A DNA stretch of 64,000 nt from Rhodoferax sp. (GCA_031291295.1 JARLJI010000005.1:1-64000), one strand, 5' to 3'; positions 16,481 through 25,483 are shown, numbered from the stretch's first letter. Notes: generated by a model from the letters alone, not told the origin. A program made the numbers and translations.

Positions 16481-17113
16481 ATGAAAGTTCTCGTGATTGG
16501 TGCCGGCAACATGGGCTCCGGATTTGTCAAACAACTCTCTGCCGCAGGCCACACCGTGAGCGTGACTGCCCGCGATGCCGCGAAAGCTGCTGCCGCAGCC
16601 TCTCCGTATGCCAACGCCAGGGCCGTCCCCGCCGCCGGTGCTGCCGAAGGCCAGGATGTGGTGATTCTGGCCACGGGCTATGGTGATGCCGCCTCGGCCC
16701 TGCAATCCGTGGGCGACCTGCAAGGCAAAGTGGTGGTGGACATCACCAACCCGCTGACCGCCGACTACATGGGCCTGACCCTGGGGTACAGCACTTCGGC
16801 CGCAGAAGAAATTGCCAAGACCGTTCCCGGCGCGCAAGTGGTCAAGGCCTTTAACACCGTGCTCGCACAGGTGCTGGCTCAGGGCGCTGTATTGGCCGAT
16901 GGCAGCAAGGTCACCGTGTTCGTTGCCGGTGACAACGAAGCCGCCAAGGCGACCGTGAAAGCACTGGCCGAGAGCCTGGGCTTTGCCGCGGCCGATGCTG
17001 GCAGCTTGAAGAACGCGCGCTACCTGGAGCCTGTGGCCGGTCTGAACATCTACTTCGCCTACGGCGCAGGACGCGGCACCGCCATCGCTCCGGCATGGCT
17101 GGGTTTTAAGTGA
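16481..17113 (+). CDS. NADP oxidoreductase of the coenzyme F420-dependent type (Rossmann protein)
   Basis: A 210-residue protein with an N-terminal dinucleotide-binding motif 'VLVIGAGNMGSGFVKQLSAA' and the pattern of the F420H2:NADP oxidoreductase-like family ('VVDITNPLTADYMG', 'VVKAFNTVLAQVL'). Beta-proteobacterial members are not known to use F420 and probably act as NADPH-dependent reductases. The ATG at 16481 is preceded by AAAGGA. The gene ends in an overlap with the next one (GTGA). A partner role with the flavin monooxygenase downstream is inference. Confidence 0.82.
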   Translation: MKVLVIGAGNMGSGFVKQLSAAGHTVSVTARDAAKAAAAASPYANARAVPAAGAAEGQDVVILATGYGDAASALQSVGDLQGKVVVDITNPLTADYMGLTLGYSTSAAEEIAKTVPGAQVVKAFNTVLAQVLAQGAVLADGSKVTVFVAGDNEAAKATVKALAESLGFAAADAGSLKNARYLEPVAGLNIYFAYGAGRGTAIAPAWLGFK

Positions 17114-17631
17114 ACCCTGATGCACTGCAACGCCATCCTTTCGCGCAAACAGTGACTGCCGATGTCACCGTGCTGGAAATGCGCGGCGACACCAGCCTGG
17201 TGCAACGTGAGGCAGCTGCGCAAACTCTGTTCCGCAGGGAATTCCCGCTGGGGGTGGACTCGCTGGAGCGGCAAAGCCCCAGGCATGAACCGCCGCGACC
17301 CATCGAACTCGAACATGCCATTGAGTTGACGGAAGAGGCGGTGATGCCCCTGGCGGCACAGTTTGCTGGCAGCCCCGGGCTAATCCTGCAAGGCGTGGGC
17401 GCAGCCCTGATCGCCCACGGCCTGGAGACCAGTGGCATCGCGCAGACTGCACTCACCCTGGATGAGGTGGAGGCGCTGTTCAACCGATTGGTGTCGGTCA
17501 GCCAGGGCCGACCGGCAAGCCAGGAGACCCTGCCGATGGATGGACGCTTCTTCGCTGCCGTGCTGATGCTGCGGGAATTCATGCACCATCTGCACTTTGC
17601 GCAAGTCATACTTCAACCGGTGAAGGAATAG
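17110..17631 (+). CDS. Hypothetical protein of the LysR-linked redox cluster
   Basis: Not recognised. It is 173 residues long, soluble, acidic in the middle, with a C-terminal 'REFMHHLHFAQVIL' that carries three histidines. No signal peptide or membrane helix is seen. GTG at 17110 overlaps the stop of the oxidoreductase, so the reading frame is well supported by coupling, and the next gene begins five bases after its stop. Function may be linked to the flavin-dependent oxidoreductase that follows. Confidence 0.72.
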   Translation: MNPDALQRHPFAQTVTADVTVLEMRGDTSLVQREAAAQTLFRREFPLGVDSLERQSPRHEPPRPIELEHAIELTEEAVMPLAAQFAGSPGLILQGVGAALIAHGLETSGIAQTALTLDEVEALFNRLVSVSQGRPASQETLPMDGRFFAAVLMLREFMHHLHFAQVILQPVKE

Positions 17632-17636
17632 TCATC

Positions 17637-18707
17637 TTGGAACTCGGTATTTACACCTTCGGCGACCTGAGTGCCAATGCGCGCGGCCCGCAGGCGGCGC
17701 AGCAACGCCTCAAGGAAATTGTGGCCGCCGCCAAGCTGGCCGATGAGGCCGGTCTGCACGTCTTTGGTGTAGGCGAACACCACCGTTCCGACTACGCCGT
17801 GTCAGCCCACACCGTGGTGCTGGGGGCCATTGCTGCGGTGACCCGCAACATCCGCCTGACCAGTGCGGTCACCATTCTCAGTTCTGCAGACCCCGTGCGC
17901 GTGTTTGAGGATTTTGCCACTTTGGATTTGTTGTCCTCGGGACGTGCGGAACTGATGGCAGGCCGCGGCGCTTTCATTGAGTCGTTCCCGCTCTTCGGAT
18001 TTGCGCTGGACGACTACGAAGCGCTGTACAACGAAAAGCTGGAGCTGCTGCTCAAGTTGCGTCAGAACGAGCGCATCACCTGGGACGGCAAATTCCGCCC
18101 GTCCCTGGATGGCGTTGAAGTGTCGCCTCGCCCCGCCTCGCCGCATTTCCCAATCTGGATCGGAGCAGGTGGCACACCCCAGAGCGCAGTGCGCGCGGGC
18201 CGGGCCGGGCTGCCTTTGAACCTGGCCAACATCGGCGGCGAGCCTGCACGCTTCCAACCCTTTGTTGACCTTTATCGCCAAACGGGCCTCGCTGCCGGGC
18301 ATGCGCCTGGCGATTTGAAAGTGGCGATCTCCGGGCACCTGCATGTGCAAAAAGAGTCGCAACGCGCCCGCGACGAGTTCTTTCCGCACTACACCCATTA
18401 CATGCGACACAACCTGCCGCAGCGTGACCGGGGCTGGGAGATTTCACGGCGGGACTACGAGCAGTTGGCCAGCCCGCGCGGCTCGCTGTTTGTGGGCAGC
18501 CCGCAGGAAATTGCGGACAAGATTCTTTACGAGCACGAGCTGTTTGGCCACCAGCGCTTTCTGGCGCAGATCGACATTGGCGGTTTGCCCTATGCGAAGG
18601 TGGCGCAGGTGATAGAACTGCTGGCGTCTGACGTACTGCCCCTGGTGAAGCGGGCGCTGGAGGGCCAGGGGAATTCAGCACCAGGCAATGCTTCGCGCAA
18701 TCACTGA
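17637..18707 (+). CDS. Luciferase-like (LLM class) flavin-dependent monooxygenase
   Basis: A 356-residue member of the bacterial luciferase-like TIM-barrel family. It shows 'GEHHRSDYAVSAHTVVLGAI' near residue 46, 'SSADPVRVFEDFATLDLLS', and 'FPIWIGAGGTPQSAVRAG' near 170. These enzymes use reduced FMN and oxygen, or F420, to oxidise organic substrates. The apparent start is TTG at 17637 with AAGGAA nine bases upstream; no ATG fits the conserved N-terminus 'ELGIYTFGDLS'. It follows the hypothetical gene by five bases. The substrate is unknown. Confidence 0.87.
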   Translation: MELGIYTFGDLSANARGPQAAQQRLKEIVAAAKLADEAGLHVFGVGEHHRSDYAVSAHTVVLGAIAAVTRNIRLTSAVTILSSADPVRVFEDFATLDLLSSGRAELMAGRGAFIESFPLFGFALDDYEALYNEKLELLLKLRQNERITWDGKFRPSLDGVEVSPRPASPHFPIWIGAGGTPQSAVRAGRAGLPLNLANIGGEPARFQPFVDLYRQTGLAAGHAPGDLKVAISGHLHVQKESQRARDEFFPHYTHYMRHNLPQRDRGWEISRRDYEQLASPRGSLFVGSPQEIADKILYEHELFGHQRFLAQIDIGGLPYAKVAQVIELLASDVLPLVKRALEGQGNSAPGNASRNH

Positions 18708-18747
18708 TCAAATACCCAGACTATTCACCTCTGAAGGAAGCAAGAAC

Positions 18748-19572
18748 ATGTCCACCACACCGGCCAAGACGACCGAAAGAATGCCCGCCTGGTTCATCCC
18801 CCACGGCGGCGGCCCCTGCTTTTTTATGGATTGGAACCCGCCGGATGCGTGGAACCGCATGGCGGATTTTTTGAAGGGCCTGGCCTCCACTTTGCCGCGC
18901 ACGCCCAAGGCCATCATCATGGTGTCGGCGCACTGGCTGGAGCCGCATCTGACCGTGACGAGCGGTGCGCAGCCGGAACTCATCTATGACTACTACGGTT
19001 TCCCGCCTCACACCTATGAACTGAAGTACCCCGCCCCCGGTGCGCCAGCCCTGGCGGACCAGATCGTGAAGATGCTCACCACGGCAGGCATTGCCAGCGC
19101 CCCCGACGCACAGCGCGGCTTTGACCACGGCATGTTCATTCCGCTCAAGCTGATTTTTCCAGAGGCCAACATTCCGGTCGTGCAACTCTCGCTGCACAAC
19201 TCACTGGACCCTGCGCGGCACCTGGAGGCAGGCCGTGCGCTGGAAGCGCTGCGCGATCAGGATGTGCTGATCATCGGCAGCGGCATGAGCTTTCACAACA
19301 TGCGCGCTTATGGCAACCCGCAATACGGCCCGGTGTCCGATGCCTTCGACGATTGGCTAACCACAGCCGTCGAGTCCAGTCCGCAAGAGCGTTACGCCTT
19401 GCTGGCGAACTGGGAACAGGCGCCCGGTGCCCGACACTGCCACCCACCGCGCGCTGAAGAACACCTGATACCCCTGATGACCGTTGCGGGTGCTGCCGGT
19501 GAGGATGCCGGTCGCAAGGTGTTTTCTGATCGGGTGATGGAAACGACGCTGTCGGCGTTCACCTTCGGTTGA
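18748..19572 (+). CDS. LigB/DODA-type extradiol dioxygenase family protein
   Basis: A 274-residue protein of the class III (LigB) ring-cleaving dioxygenase family, close in pattern to YgiD (4,5-DOPA dioxygenase). Metal-site histidines are in 'WFIPHGGGP' (about 20), 'VSAHW' and 'GFDHGMFIPLKLIFP' (about 130). It is unrelated in fold to the catechol 2,3-dioxygenase at 2.1-3.0 kb. The start at 18748 has GAAGGAA upstream; the in-frame ATG at 18688 lies within the previous gene. It ends the LysR-linked cluster. A stress or quinone-related role is seen for some relatives, but the substrate here is open. Confidence 0.85.
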   Translation: MSTTPAKTTERMPAWFIPHGGGPCFFMDWNPPDAWNRMADFLKGLASTLPRTPKAIIMVSAHWLEPHLTVTSGAQPELIYDYYGFPPHTYELKYPAPGAPALADQIVKMLTTAGIASAPDAQRGFDHGMFIPLKLIFPEANIPVVQLSLHNSLDPARHLEAGRALEALRDQDVLIIGSGMSFHNMRAYGNPQYGPVSDAFDDWLTTAVESSPQERYALLANWEQAPGARHCHPPRAEEHLIPLMTVAGAAGEDAGRKVFSDRVMETTLSAFTFG

Positions 19573-19776
19573 TTCCACGTGAAGGTTTGAGTGTTTTTGA
19601 GAGGATTGCTCCAGGTCTTGAATGGCGGCCCCTTTTTTAGACTACGCCGCCAACCAGCCAGATGCGCTATTTAATTCTGAACCACTTATGACAGGGCTGT
19701 TGGCGATAATGTTCGCTGACGGCCTTTTCCACTTTCAGGGCGCGGTGCACGAAGCACCCTCCCACGCAAAACATTC

Positions 19777-21165
19777 ATGCCAGTCCAAGACGGTCTACCC
19801 ACGCCGGCGCGTTATCACGCCATGGCAGTCATCATTTTCGGCCTTGCACTGGCGGTGCTCGACGGCACCATCGTCAACCTGGCGTTGCCGGGCATTGCGC
19901 GCGACCTGCACGCCAGCGCCGCGCAGGCGGTGTGGGTCATCAACGCCTACCAGGTCGCCACACTGGCCCTGCTGCTGCCGTGTGCGACGCTGGGCGACCT
20001 GGTTGGGTACCGGCGCGTGTATTTGAGCGGCGTGGTGCTGTTCACCGTGGCCTCGCTCGGATGCACCCTGGCGCAATCGCTGCCGATGCTGGCCGCGGCG
20101 CGGGCCATCCAGGGGCTGGGCGCGGCCGGCATCATGTCGGTCAATTCGGCGCTGGTGCGCCTGATTTACCCGCGGCACATGCTCGGGCGCGGCGTGGCGA
20201 TTAATTCGCTGGTGGTGGCCACGGCTGCGGTAGCCGGGCCTTCGATCGCCGCGGGCATCCTGTCGGTCGCGTCGTGGCCCTGGCTGTTTGTGCTGAACCT
20301 GCCATTGGGCGTGGCCGTGCTGTGGCTCGGCCTGCGCGCCCTGCCCCAGAACGCCGTGGCGGCGCCGGCCGGCGTGCGGCTGTCATGGCTCGACGTGCTG
20401 CTCAATGCGCTGATGTTCAGCCTGGTGGTGCTCGGCGCCGATGCGCTGGGCGCACACCGCGGATCGTCCGCCACGGGCGCCGGCGTGGCCCTGCTGGCGG
20501 GTGGCCTGCTGGTTGGCCTGGTCTATATGCGCCGCCAGTGGACGCAGCCGCTGCCGCTGTTCCCGCTGGACCTGCTGCGCATTCCCGTGTTTGCGCTGTC
20601 GATGTGCTCTTCGGTGGGCGCCTTTGCGGCGCAGATGCTGGCCTACATCGCGCTGCCCTTCCTGCTGCTCGACAGCTATGGCCGCACGCCGCTGCAAGCG
20701 GGCCTGTTGATCACCGCCTGGCCGCTGGCCATCGTGGTCGTGGCACCGATCGTCGGGCGCCTGATCGGCCGCTACCCGGACGGCCTGCTCGGCGGCATCG
20801 GCATGGCCATCATGGCGACGGCGCTGGCCCTGATGGCGGCGCTGCCGGCCCAGCCGGACAACACCGCCATCGCCTGGCGCATGGTGCTGTGCGGCATCGG
20901 CTTTGGCATGTTCCAGTCGCCCAACAACCACACCATCGTGACGACGGCACCCGCGCATCGCTCAGGTGGCGCCAGCGGCATGCTGGGCACGGCGCGGCTC
21001 ACCGGCCAGACGCTGGGCGCGGTGCTGCTGTCCATTATTTTCAGTATCGAGAATGCCCACAACGGACGCGGACCCGTAATCGCACTGGCGCTGGCGGCCT
21101 GCTTCGCGGCGGCAGCGGGTGCCTTCAGTTCCCTGCGCGTGAGGCGGGCTGCGGCGGCGGCCTGA
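19777..21165 (+). CDS. MFS drug-type efflux transporter (DHA2/SmvA-like)
   Basis: A 462-residue, 13-14-helix inner-membrane protein. 'LDGTIVNLALPGIARDL' in helix 1 is the DHA2 motif D1, 'GDLVGYRRVYLSG' is the MFS loop motif, and 'QGLGAAGIMSVNSALVR' lies in helix 4. Such proteins export cationic or amphipathic toxic compounds. The ATG at 19777 lacks a clear ribosome site; an ATG at 19822 would leave an almost complete first helix. The 204-bp gap before it holds no gene that I can support. No regulator is adjacent. Confidence 0.85.
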   Translation: MPVQDGLPTPARYHAMAVIIFGLALAVLDGTIVNLALPGIARDLHASAAQAVWVINAYQVATLALLLPCATLGDLVGYRRVYLSGVVLFTVASLGCTLAQSLPMLAAARAIQGLGAAGIMSVNSALVRLIYPRHMLGRGVAINSLVVATAAVAGPSIAAGILSVASWPWLFVLNLPLGVAVLWLGLRALPQNAVAAPAGVRLSWLDVLLNALMFSLVVLGADALGAHRGSSATGAGVALLAGGLLVGLVYMRRQWTQPLPLFPLDLLRIPVFALSMCSSVGAFAAQMLAYIALPFLLLDSYGRTPLQAGLLITAWPLAIVVVAPIVGRLIGRYPDGLLGGIGMAIMATALALMAALPAQPDNTAIAWRMVLCGIGFGMFQSPNNHTIVTTAPAHRSGGASGMLGTARLTGQTLGAVLLSIIFSIENAHNGRGPVIALALAACFAAAAGAFSSLRVRRAAAAA

Positions 21166-21230
21166 CGCAGCGCATCGCTGCCGGCGCAAACCCGTATAGT
21201 CCCTCCCACACGATCAACCGGGGCCACAGC

Positions 21231-22097
21231 ATGCGTTCATCCCTTGAAATTTCTGCCAGCGTCAAACTGCGGCAAACCACGGTGCTATCAGGTTTGCTGA
21301 CAAGCATGGCGCTGCTGCTCGGCGCCTGCACGACCGCCCCGCCGGCATCATCCGTCGGCGACCCGCTGTCCAGCGCGCAGATTGCCGCGATCGTGGCCAG
21401 CCCGGACCGCAGTGCGGCGGACCGCGCCAACGACCTGCGCCGCAAGCCGTCGCAAATGCTGGCCTTCATCGGCGTGCGCCCGGGCATGGTGGCGCTGGAC
21501 CTGAGCGCGGCGCGCGGCTACACCACCGAACTGATCGCGCGCGCGGTCGGACCCACGGGGCGTGTGTACGGGCAAAACGCGCCGCGTGACCCCGCCCGCG
21601 CCCAGCCCGCGGCCCCTGAAGGCGCAACTGGCACCCCGATACCCATGACGTCAACAGCGCCTTTGACCTTGGCCGAACGCGCGCAAAACCCGGCAACCCG
21701 CAACATCATCCCCGTCGTGCGGCCCTTTGAAGACCCGATGCCCTCCGAAGTCGCATCGAACGGGCTCGACCTCGTGACCCTGATGTTCAACTACCACGAC
21801 TTCGGCCATATGGGAGTGGACCGCGCGCGCGTGAACCGCGCCGTGTTCGCCGCACTCAAGCCCGGGGGCCTGTATGTCATTGCCGACCACGCGGGCCGGC
21901 CCGGCACCGGCATCTCGGAGTCGGGCACGCTGCACCGCATCGAGGAAGCCTTCCTGCGCCGGGAGGTTGAAGCCGCCGGATTCAGGCTCCTCGCAGAAGG
22001 TGATTTCCTGCGCAACCCGGCCGACCCGCGCGACAGGAATACGCTCGAACCACCTCAGCCCAAGGACGAGTTCGTCCTGAAGTTCGTCAAACCCTAG
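21231..22097 (+). CDS. Predicted SAM-dependent methyltransferase with lipoprotein signal (COG4798-like)
   Basis: A 288-residue protein. The N-terminus has basic residues, a hydrophobic stretch and a lipobox 'LLGACT' (Cys at about 34), so it looks like a lipoprotein. It then has a class I methyltransferase pattern: 'GMVALDLSAARGYTTELIA' around residues 85-105, 'LDLVTLMFNYHDFGHM', 'LKPGGLYVIADHAG'. The SAM loop is atypical, Ala replacing a glycine of the usual D-x-G-x-G. The same family is known with signal peptides in other proteobacteria and its substrate is unknown. The frame is also open far upstream, but that part lies over the MFS gene in another frame. Confidence 0.8.
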   Translation: MRSSLEISASVKLRQTTVLSGLLTSMALLLGACTTAPPASSVGDPLSSAQIAAIVASPDRSAADRANDLRRKPSQMLAFIGVRPGMVALDLSAARGYTTELIARAVGPTGRVYGQNAPRDPARAQPAAPEGATGTPIPMTSTAPLTLAERAQNPATRNIIPVVRPFEDPMPSEVASNGLDLVTLMFNYHDFGHMGVDRARVNRAVFAALKPGGLYVIADHAGRPGTGISESGTLHRIEEAFLRREVEAAGFRLLAEGDFLRNPADPRDRNTLEPPQPKDEFVLKFVKP

Positions 22098-22117
22098 TCG
22101 GTGCGCAGGGCTGCACC

Positions 22118-23281
22118 ATGGGCGGCAAGCCGCACAAGGCGCACGTGACCGGGCCGCTGGTCACGGCTGCGCAGTTCCTGCCGCAGCTGGCGCGCACCCT
22201 GGGCAAGGATGCCTTCTTCCTCACGCTGCTCGCCGTGCTGGTCGTGCTGACGGTGCTAGCCCCCGCGCAGATCGCGTCCTACCCTTCGCTGGTCGACTGG
22301 CCCACCATCGCGGCGCTCACGGGGCTGTTGCTTCTCACCAAGGGCGTGGAGAACAGTGGCGCCCTGCACCGGCTGGGCCACTGGGCCATCGCGCGGGTGA
22401 ACACGCAGCGCTCCGCGGCGCTGTGCCTGGTGCTGGCGGCGGCGCTGCTGTCCACGCTCTTGACCAACGATGTCGCGCTGTTCGTCGTGGTGCCGCTGAC
22501 GCTGGGCGTGTGCCGCATCGCCCGGCTGCCGGCCACGCGGCTGGTCGTGTTCGAGGCGCTGGCGGTCAACGCGGGCTCGGCGCTCACGCCCATCGGCAAT
22601 CCGCAGAACCTGTTTTTATGGCAGCTGTCGAACAGCTCGTTCGTGCATTTCGTGGCCTACATGCTGCCGCTGGTCGCCGTGCTGATGGTCCTGCTGCTGG
22701 CGCTGACCGTCCTTTCCTTTCCGGCCCGGCCCATGCACGTGAATCTTCAGGAAAATGAACAGCCGCTGGATCGCACCCTGCTGGGCGTCTCGCTGGCGCT
22801 GTACGTGCCTTTTCTGCTGCTCACCGATCTGCACCATGCGCCGTGGGCGCTCGCCGCGCTGGCGCTGATCTTTCTCATGGTGCGCCGGCGCGTGCTGCTG
22901 CAAATCGACTGGGGCCTGCTGCTCGTGTTCATTCTGATGTTTGTCGATCTGCGCCTGGTGGCGGGGCAAAGTCTGGTGCATGGCTGGATGGACCGGCTGG
23001 ATCTGGCGCAACCGCGGCACCTGTTCTGTGCCGGCGTCGGCGTCTCGCAGATCATCAGCAATGTGCCGGCGGCCATCGCCCTGGCCGAATACTCGCGGGA
23101 CTGGCGGGTGATCGCCTACGGGGTAAACATCGGCGGCTTTGGCTTCATGGTCGGCTCGCTGGCGAACCTGATTGCCCTGCGCATGGTGGACGAGCGCCGG
23201 GCCTGGCTGAACTTTCACGCCTATTCCCTGCCCTTTCTGGCGGTCGCGGGCATTGTGGGCTACGCCCTGCTCTACTGGTAG
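22118..23281 (+). CDS. SLC13/ArsB/NhaD-type anion permease
   Basis: A 387-residue inner-membrane protein with about 10 helices of the ion-transporter (IT) superfamily. The two re-entrant motif regions are visible: 'LLTNDVALFVVVPLTLG' with 'TPIGNPQNLFLW' (residues about 110-165) and 'IISNVPAAIALAEY' with 'GSLANLIAL' near 310-345. Members carry arsenite, sodium, citrate or dicarboxylates; nothing nearby fixes the substrate. It follows the methyltransferase by 20 bp, so the two may be cotranscribed. A strong terminator follows. Confidence 0.85.
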   Translation: MGGKPHKAHVTGPLVTAAQFLPQLARTLGKDAFFLTLLAVLVVLTVLAPAQIASYPSLVDWPTIAALTGLLLLTKGVENSGALHRLGHWAIARVNTQRSAALCLVLAAALLSTLLTNDVALFVVVPLTLGVCRIARLPATRLVVFEALAVNAGSALTPIGNPQNLFLWQLSNSSFVHFVAYMLPLVAVLMVLLLALTVLSFPARPMHVNLQENEQPLDRTLLGVSLALYVPFLLLTDLHHAPWALAALALIFLMVRRRVLLQIDWGLLLVFILMFVDLRLVAGQSLVHGWMDRLDLAQPRHLFCAGVGVSQIISNVPAAIALAEYSRDWRVIAYGVNIGGFGFMVGSLANLIALRMVDERRAWLNFHAYSLPFLAVAGIVGYALLYW

Positions 23282-23308
23282 TCGGCGCGGCGCCGTCATC
23301 GCATGAAA

Positions 23309-23340
23309 AAAGCCTGCAAGTCGCAAGACTTGCAGGCTTT
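23309..23340. terminator. Bidirectional rho-independent terminator
   Basis: AAAGCCTGCAAGTC and GACTTGCAGGCTTT form a 14-bp perfect stem with a GCAA loop, with A and T tracts on the two sides. It stands between the convergent permease and DEAD-box helicase genes and can serve both. Confidence 0.92.
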
Positions 23341-23360
23341 TGATTCAGAGAAATGCTGGA

Positions 23361-25247
23361 TCAGTCGCGGGCCGGCTTGGCAGGACGCTTGTGGGCATCG
23401 CGCGGCACAAAAACCTTGCCGCCATTGCCGGGCCTGACCGACATGGGTTTGCCAAACGCGGGCTTGCGGGCGGCGAAGTCGCCGCGCGGGGCCGCGCCTT
23501 CGCTGCGGCCGGCGCCGGCAAAGCGGTCGTTGAAGCCGCCCTTGCGCTCGTAGCTGAAGCCTTCGCGCGGCGGGCCTTCACGGCGTTCGTTGCCCTGGCC
23601 AAAACCGCCGCCATTATTGTTTTGATAGCCGCCTGCGCCCGCGTTGAAAGGGGCGCGGGCGTTTTTGTCACCAAAGCCGCCACGGTCAGCACCGCGCGCC
23701 GGGCCGAACTTGCGGTCGCGCGAATGGTTGTCGCGGCCACCGCGGTCGCTGTCGCGGCCGCCGAAATTGCTGCGCGGGCGTGCATCGGGAAAGCGCTGCT
23801 GCGGCTCCAGGCCCGGAATCGTCTCGGCCTTGAACTGCTGGCGGGTGTAGCTCTCGATATCGAAAATCTTGCGGCGGTCGCGGAACTCGGCAAACGTCAC
23901 GGCAATACCATCGCGCCCGGCGCGGCCGGTGCGGCCGATGCGGTGGGTGTAGTCTTCGGCCTTCATTGGCAGGCCGAAGTTGAACACGTGGCTGATGGTC
24001 GGCACGTCGATGCCGCGTGCGGCCACATCGGTGGCCACCAGGATTTGCACATGGCCTTCGCGCAGCGCCATCAGGCGCCGGTTGCGCAGGCCCTGGTTCA
24101 GCGCGCCATGCAGTGCCACGGCAGAAAAGCCGTCCTGCTGCAGGTCGTTCGCCAGGCCGTCGCACTCGATCTGGGTGCTGGCAAACACAATCGCCTGATT
24201 GATCGTGGTGTCGCGCAGCCAGTGGTCGAGCAGCTTGCGCTTGTGCTGGGCGTTGTCGGCCCAGAACAGCACCTGCTTGATGTTCTGGTGCTTTTCCTGC
24301 GGGCTGTCGATCTGCAGGCGCTGCGGCTCGCGCATCACGCGCTGGGCCAGTTGCTGGATGCGCGGCGCCAGCGTGGCGCTGAACATCATGGTCTGCTTGC
24401 GCTCGATGGTGAGCTGGTTGACTTCCGCCAGATCGTCGGCAAAGCCGAGGTCGAGCATGCGGTCGGCCTCATCGACCACCAGGAACTGCACCTGGTCCAG
24501 CTTGATCTGCATCGAGCGTTGCAGGTCCAGCAGACGGCCGGGCGTGGCCACCACGAGGTTGGCGTTTTGCAGCTTGGCAATTTGCAACTGGTAAGGCATG
24601 CCGCCCACCACATTGGCGATGCGCAGGCCGCGGCAGTGCTTGACCAGTTCAATGGCGTCATGCGCCACCTGCTGGGCCAGCTCGCGGGTCGGGCACAGCA
24701 CCAGCGCGCCGGGCGCGGCCGCCTTGAAGTTGCGCGGATTGGTCGGGTCCTTGCGCTTGCCGCGCTTCGGGGGCGCTTCGCCCTTGGCGGTGGCATCGGC
24801 CACCGCGCGTTCGTATTCGGCACGCTCGTCGGCTTCGGCCTGCGCCTGCTGTTTCAGCAAAGTGTGCAGCACGGGCAACAGGAAGGCGGCGGTCTTGCCG
24901 CTGCCGGTCTGGCTGGAGACCATCAGATCGATGAAGCGCGCGGCCTCATTGCCCTGGCCCTCGCCCTGCATGGCCAGCGGAATGGTTTGCAGCTGCACGG
25001 TCGTCGGCTGGGTGAAGCCCAGATCTTCGACGGCGCGCAGCAACTCGGGCGCCAGGCCCAGCTTCACAAAGCCGTTCGGAACAGCGGCAACCGGTTCGGC
25101 GACGTCCTGCGTCAGGACCTCGGCCGGCTCGGAAAACTCAGCGGCGGACGGCGCAAAGGTCTCCGCCTGAAAAGTGTCGGTGGAAGAATCGGAAGAAAAA
25201 GTTTCGACAAGCGAAAAATCGCCTGTCGCGTCAAAAGCGTCAGTCAT
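23361..25247 (-). CDS. rhlE: DEAD-box ATP-dependent RNA helicase (RhlE-type)
   Basis: A 628-residue RNA helicase for unwinding rRNA or mRNA structure. An acidic extension of about 58 residues precedes the Q motif. Then come motif I 'SSQTGSGKT' (111-119), Ia 'PTRELAQQV', II 'DEAD' (259-262), III 'SAT' and VI 'HRIGRTGRAGR'. An insertion of about 45 residues, charged and Lys-rich, separates motifs I and Ia, more than is usual. The last 150 residues are Gly/Arg/Asn-rich (RGG-like), typical of RhlE-type tails. No promoter was located in the gap upstream. The RhlE label rests on pattern; CsdA and SrmB are alternatives. Confidence 0.88.
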   Translation of the reverse strand: MTDAFDATGDFSLVETFSSDSSTDTFQAETFAPSAAEFSEPAEVLTQDVAEPVAAVPNGFVKLGLAPELLRAVEDLGFTQPTTVQLQTIPLAMQGEGQGNEAARFIDLMVSSQTGSGKTAAFLLPVLHTLLKQQAQAEADERAEYERAVADATAKGEAPPKRGKRKDPTNPRNFKAAAPGALVLCPTRELAQQVAHDAIELVKHCRGLRIANVVGGMPYQLQIAKLQNANLVVATPGRLLDLQRSMQIKLDQVQFLVVDEADRMLDLGFADDLAEVNQLTIERKQTMMFSATLAPRIQQLAQRVMREPQRLQIDSPQEKHQNIKQVLFWADNAQHKRKLLDHWLRDTTINQAIVFASTQIECDGLANDLQQDGFSAVALHGALNQGLRNRRLMALREGHVQILVATDVAARGIDVPTISHVFNFGLPMKAEDYTHRIGRTGRAGRDGIAVTFAEFRDRRKIFDIESYTRQQFKAETIPGLEPQQRFPDARPRSNFGGRDSDRGGRDNHSRDRKFGPARGADRGGFGDKNARAPFNAGAGGYQNNNGGGFGQGNERREGPPREGFSYERKGGFNDRFAGAGRSEGAAPRGDFAARKPAFGKPMSVRPGNGGKVFVPRDAHKRPAKPARD

Positions 25248-25483
25248 GTAGTACTCACACGAAAGCCCCGCAAGGTCTGCGGGTGCCCCGTCAATGGTTA
25301 AAAAACATCAACCATCAAACGAAGCTCAGTGCCAGTCATGCTGGCCGCAGCGAAGGGGCTGCTGGACTTGAGTTGGCTCGTATTGTCGAGCCGTGTGAGT
25401 GAAGGGAGATGTGCAAATGGGCTGCTGTTTACAGCTCAGTTTCAAATTATCGCATGAATTCGGGTTTTTACCTAATACCCCCC

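Noticed and set aside
20274-21230. N-terminal extension of the methyltransferase frame
   Set aside because: The upstream part lies over the MFS gene in another frame and reads as Arg/Gly/Ala-rich shadow; the ATG at 21231 with a signal peptide is the sensible start.
23340-25301. Plus-strand open frame of 653 codons
   Set aside because: Antisense to the DEAD-box helicase, Ala/Arg/His-rich, no motif; a product of third-position GC bias.
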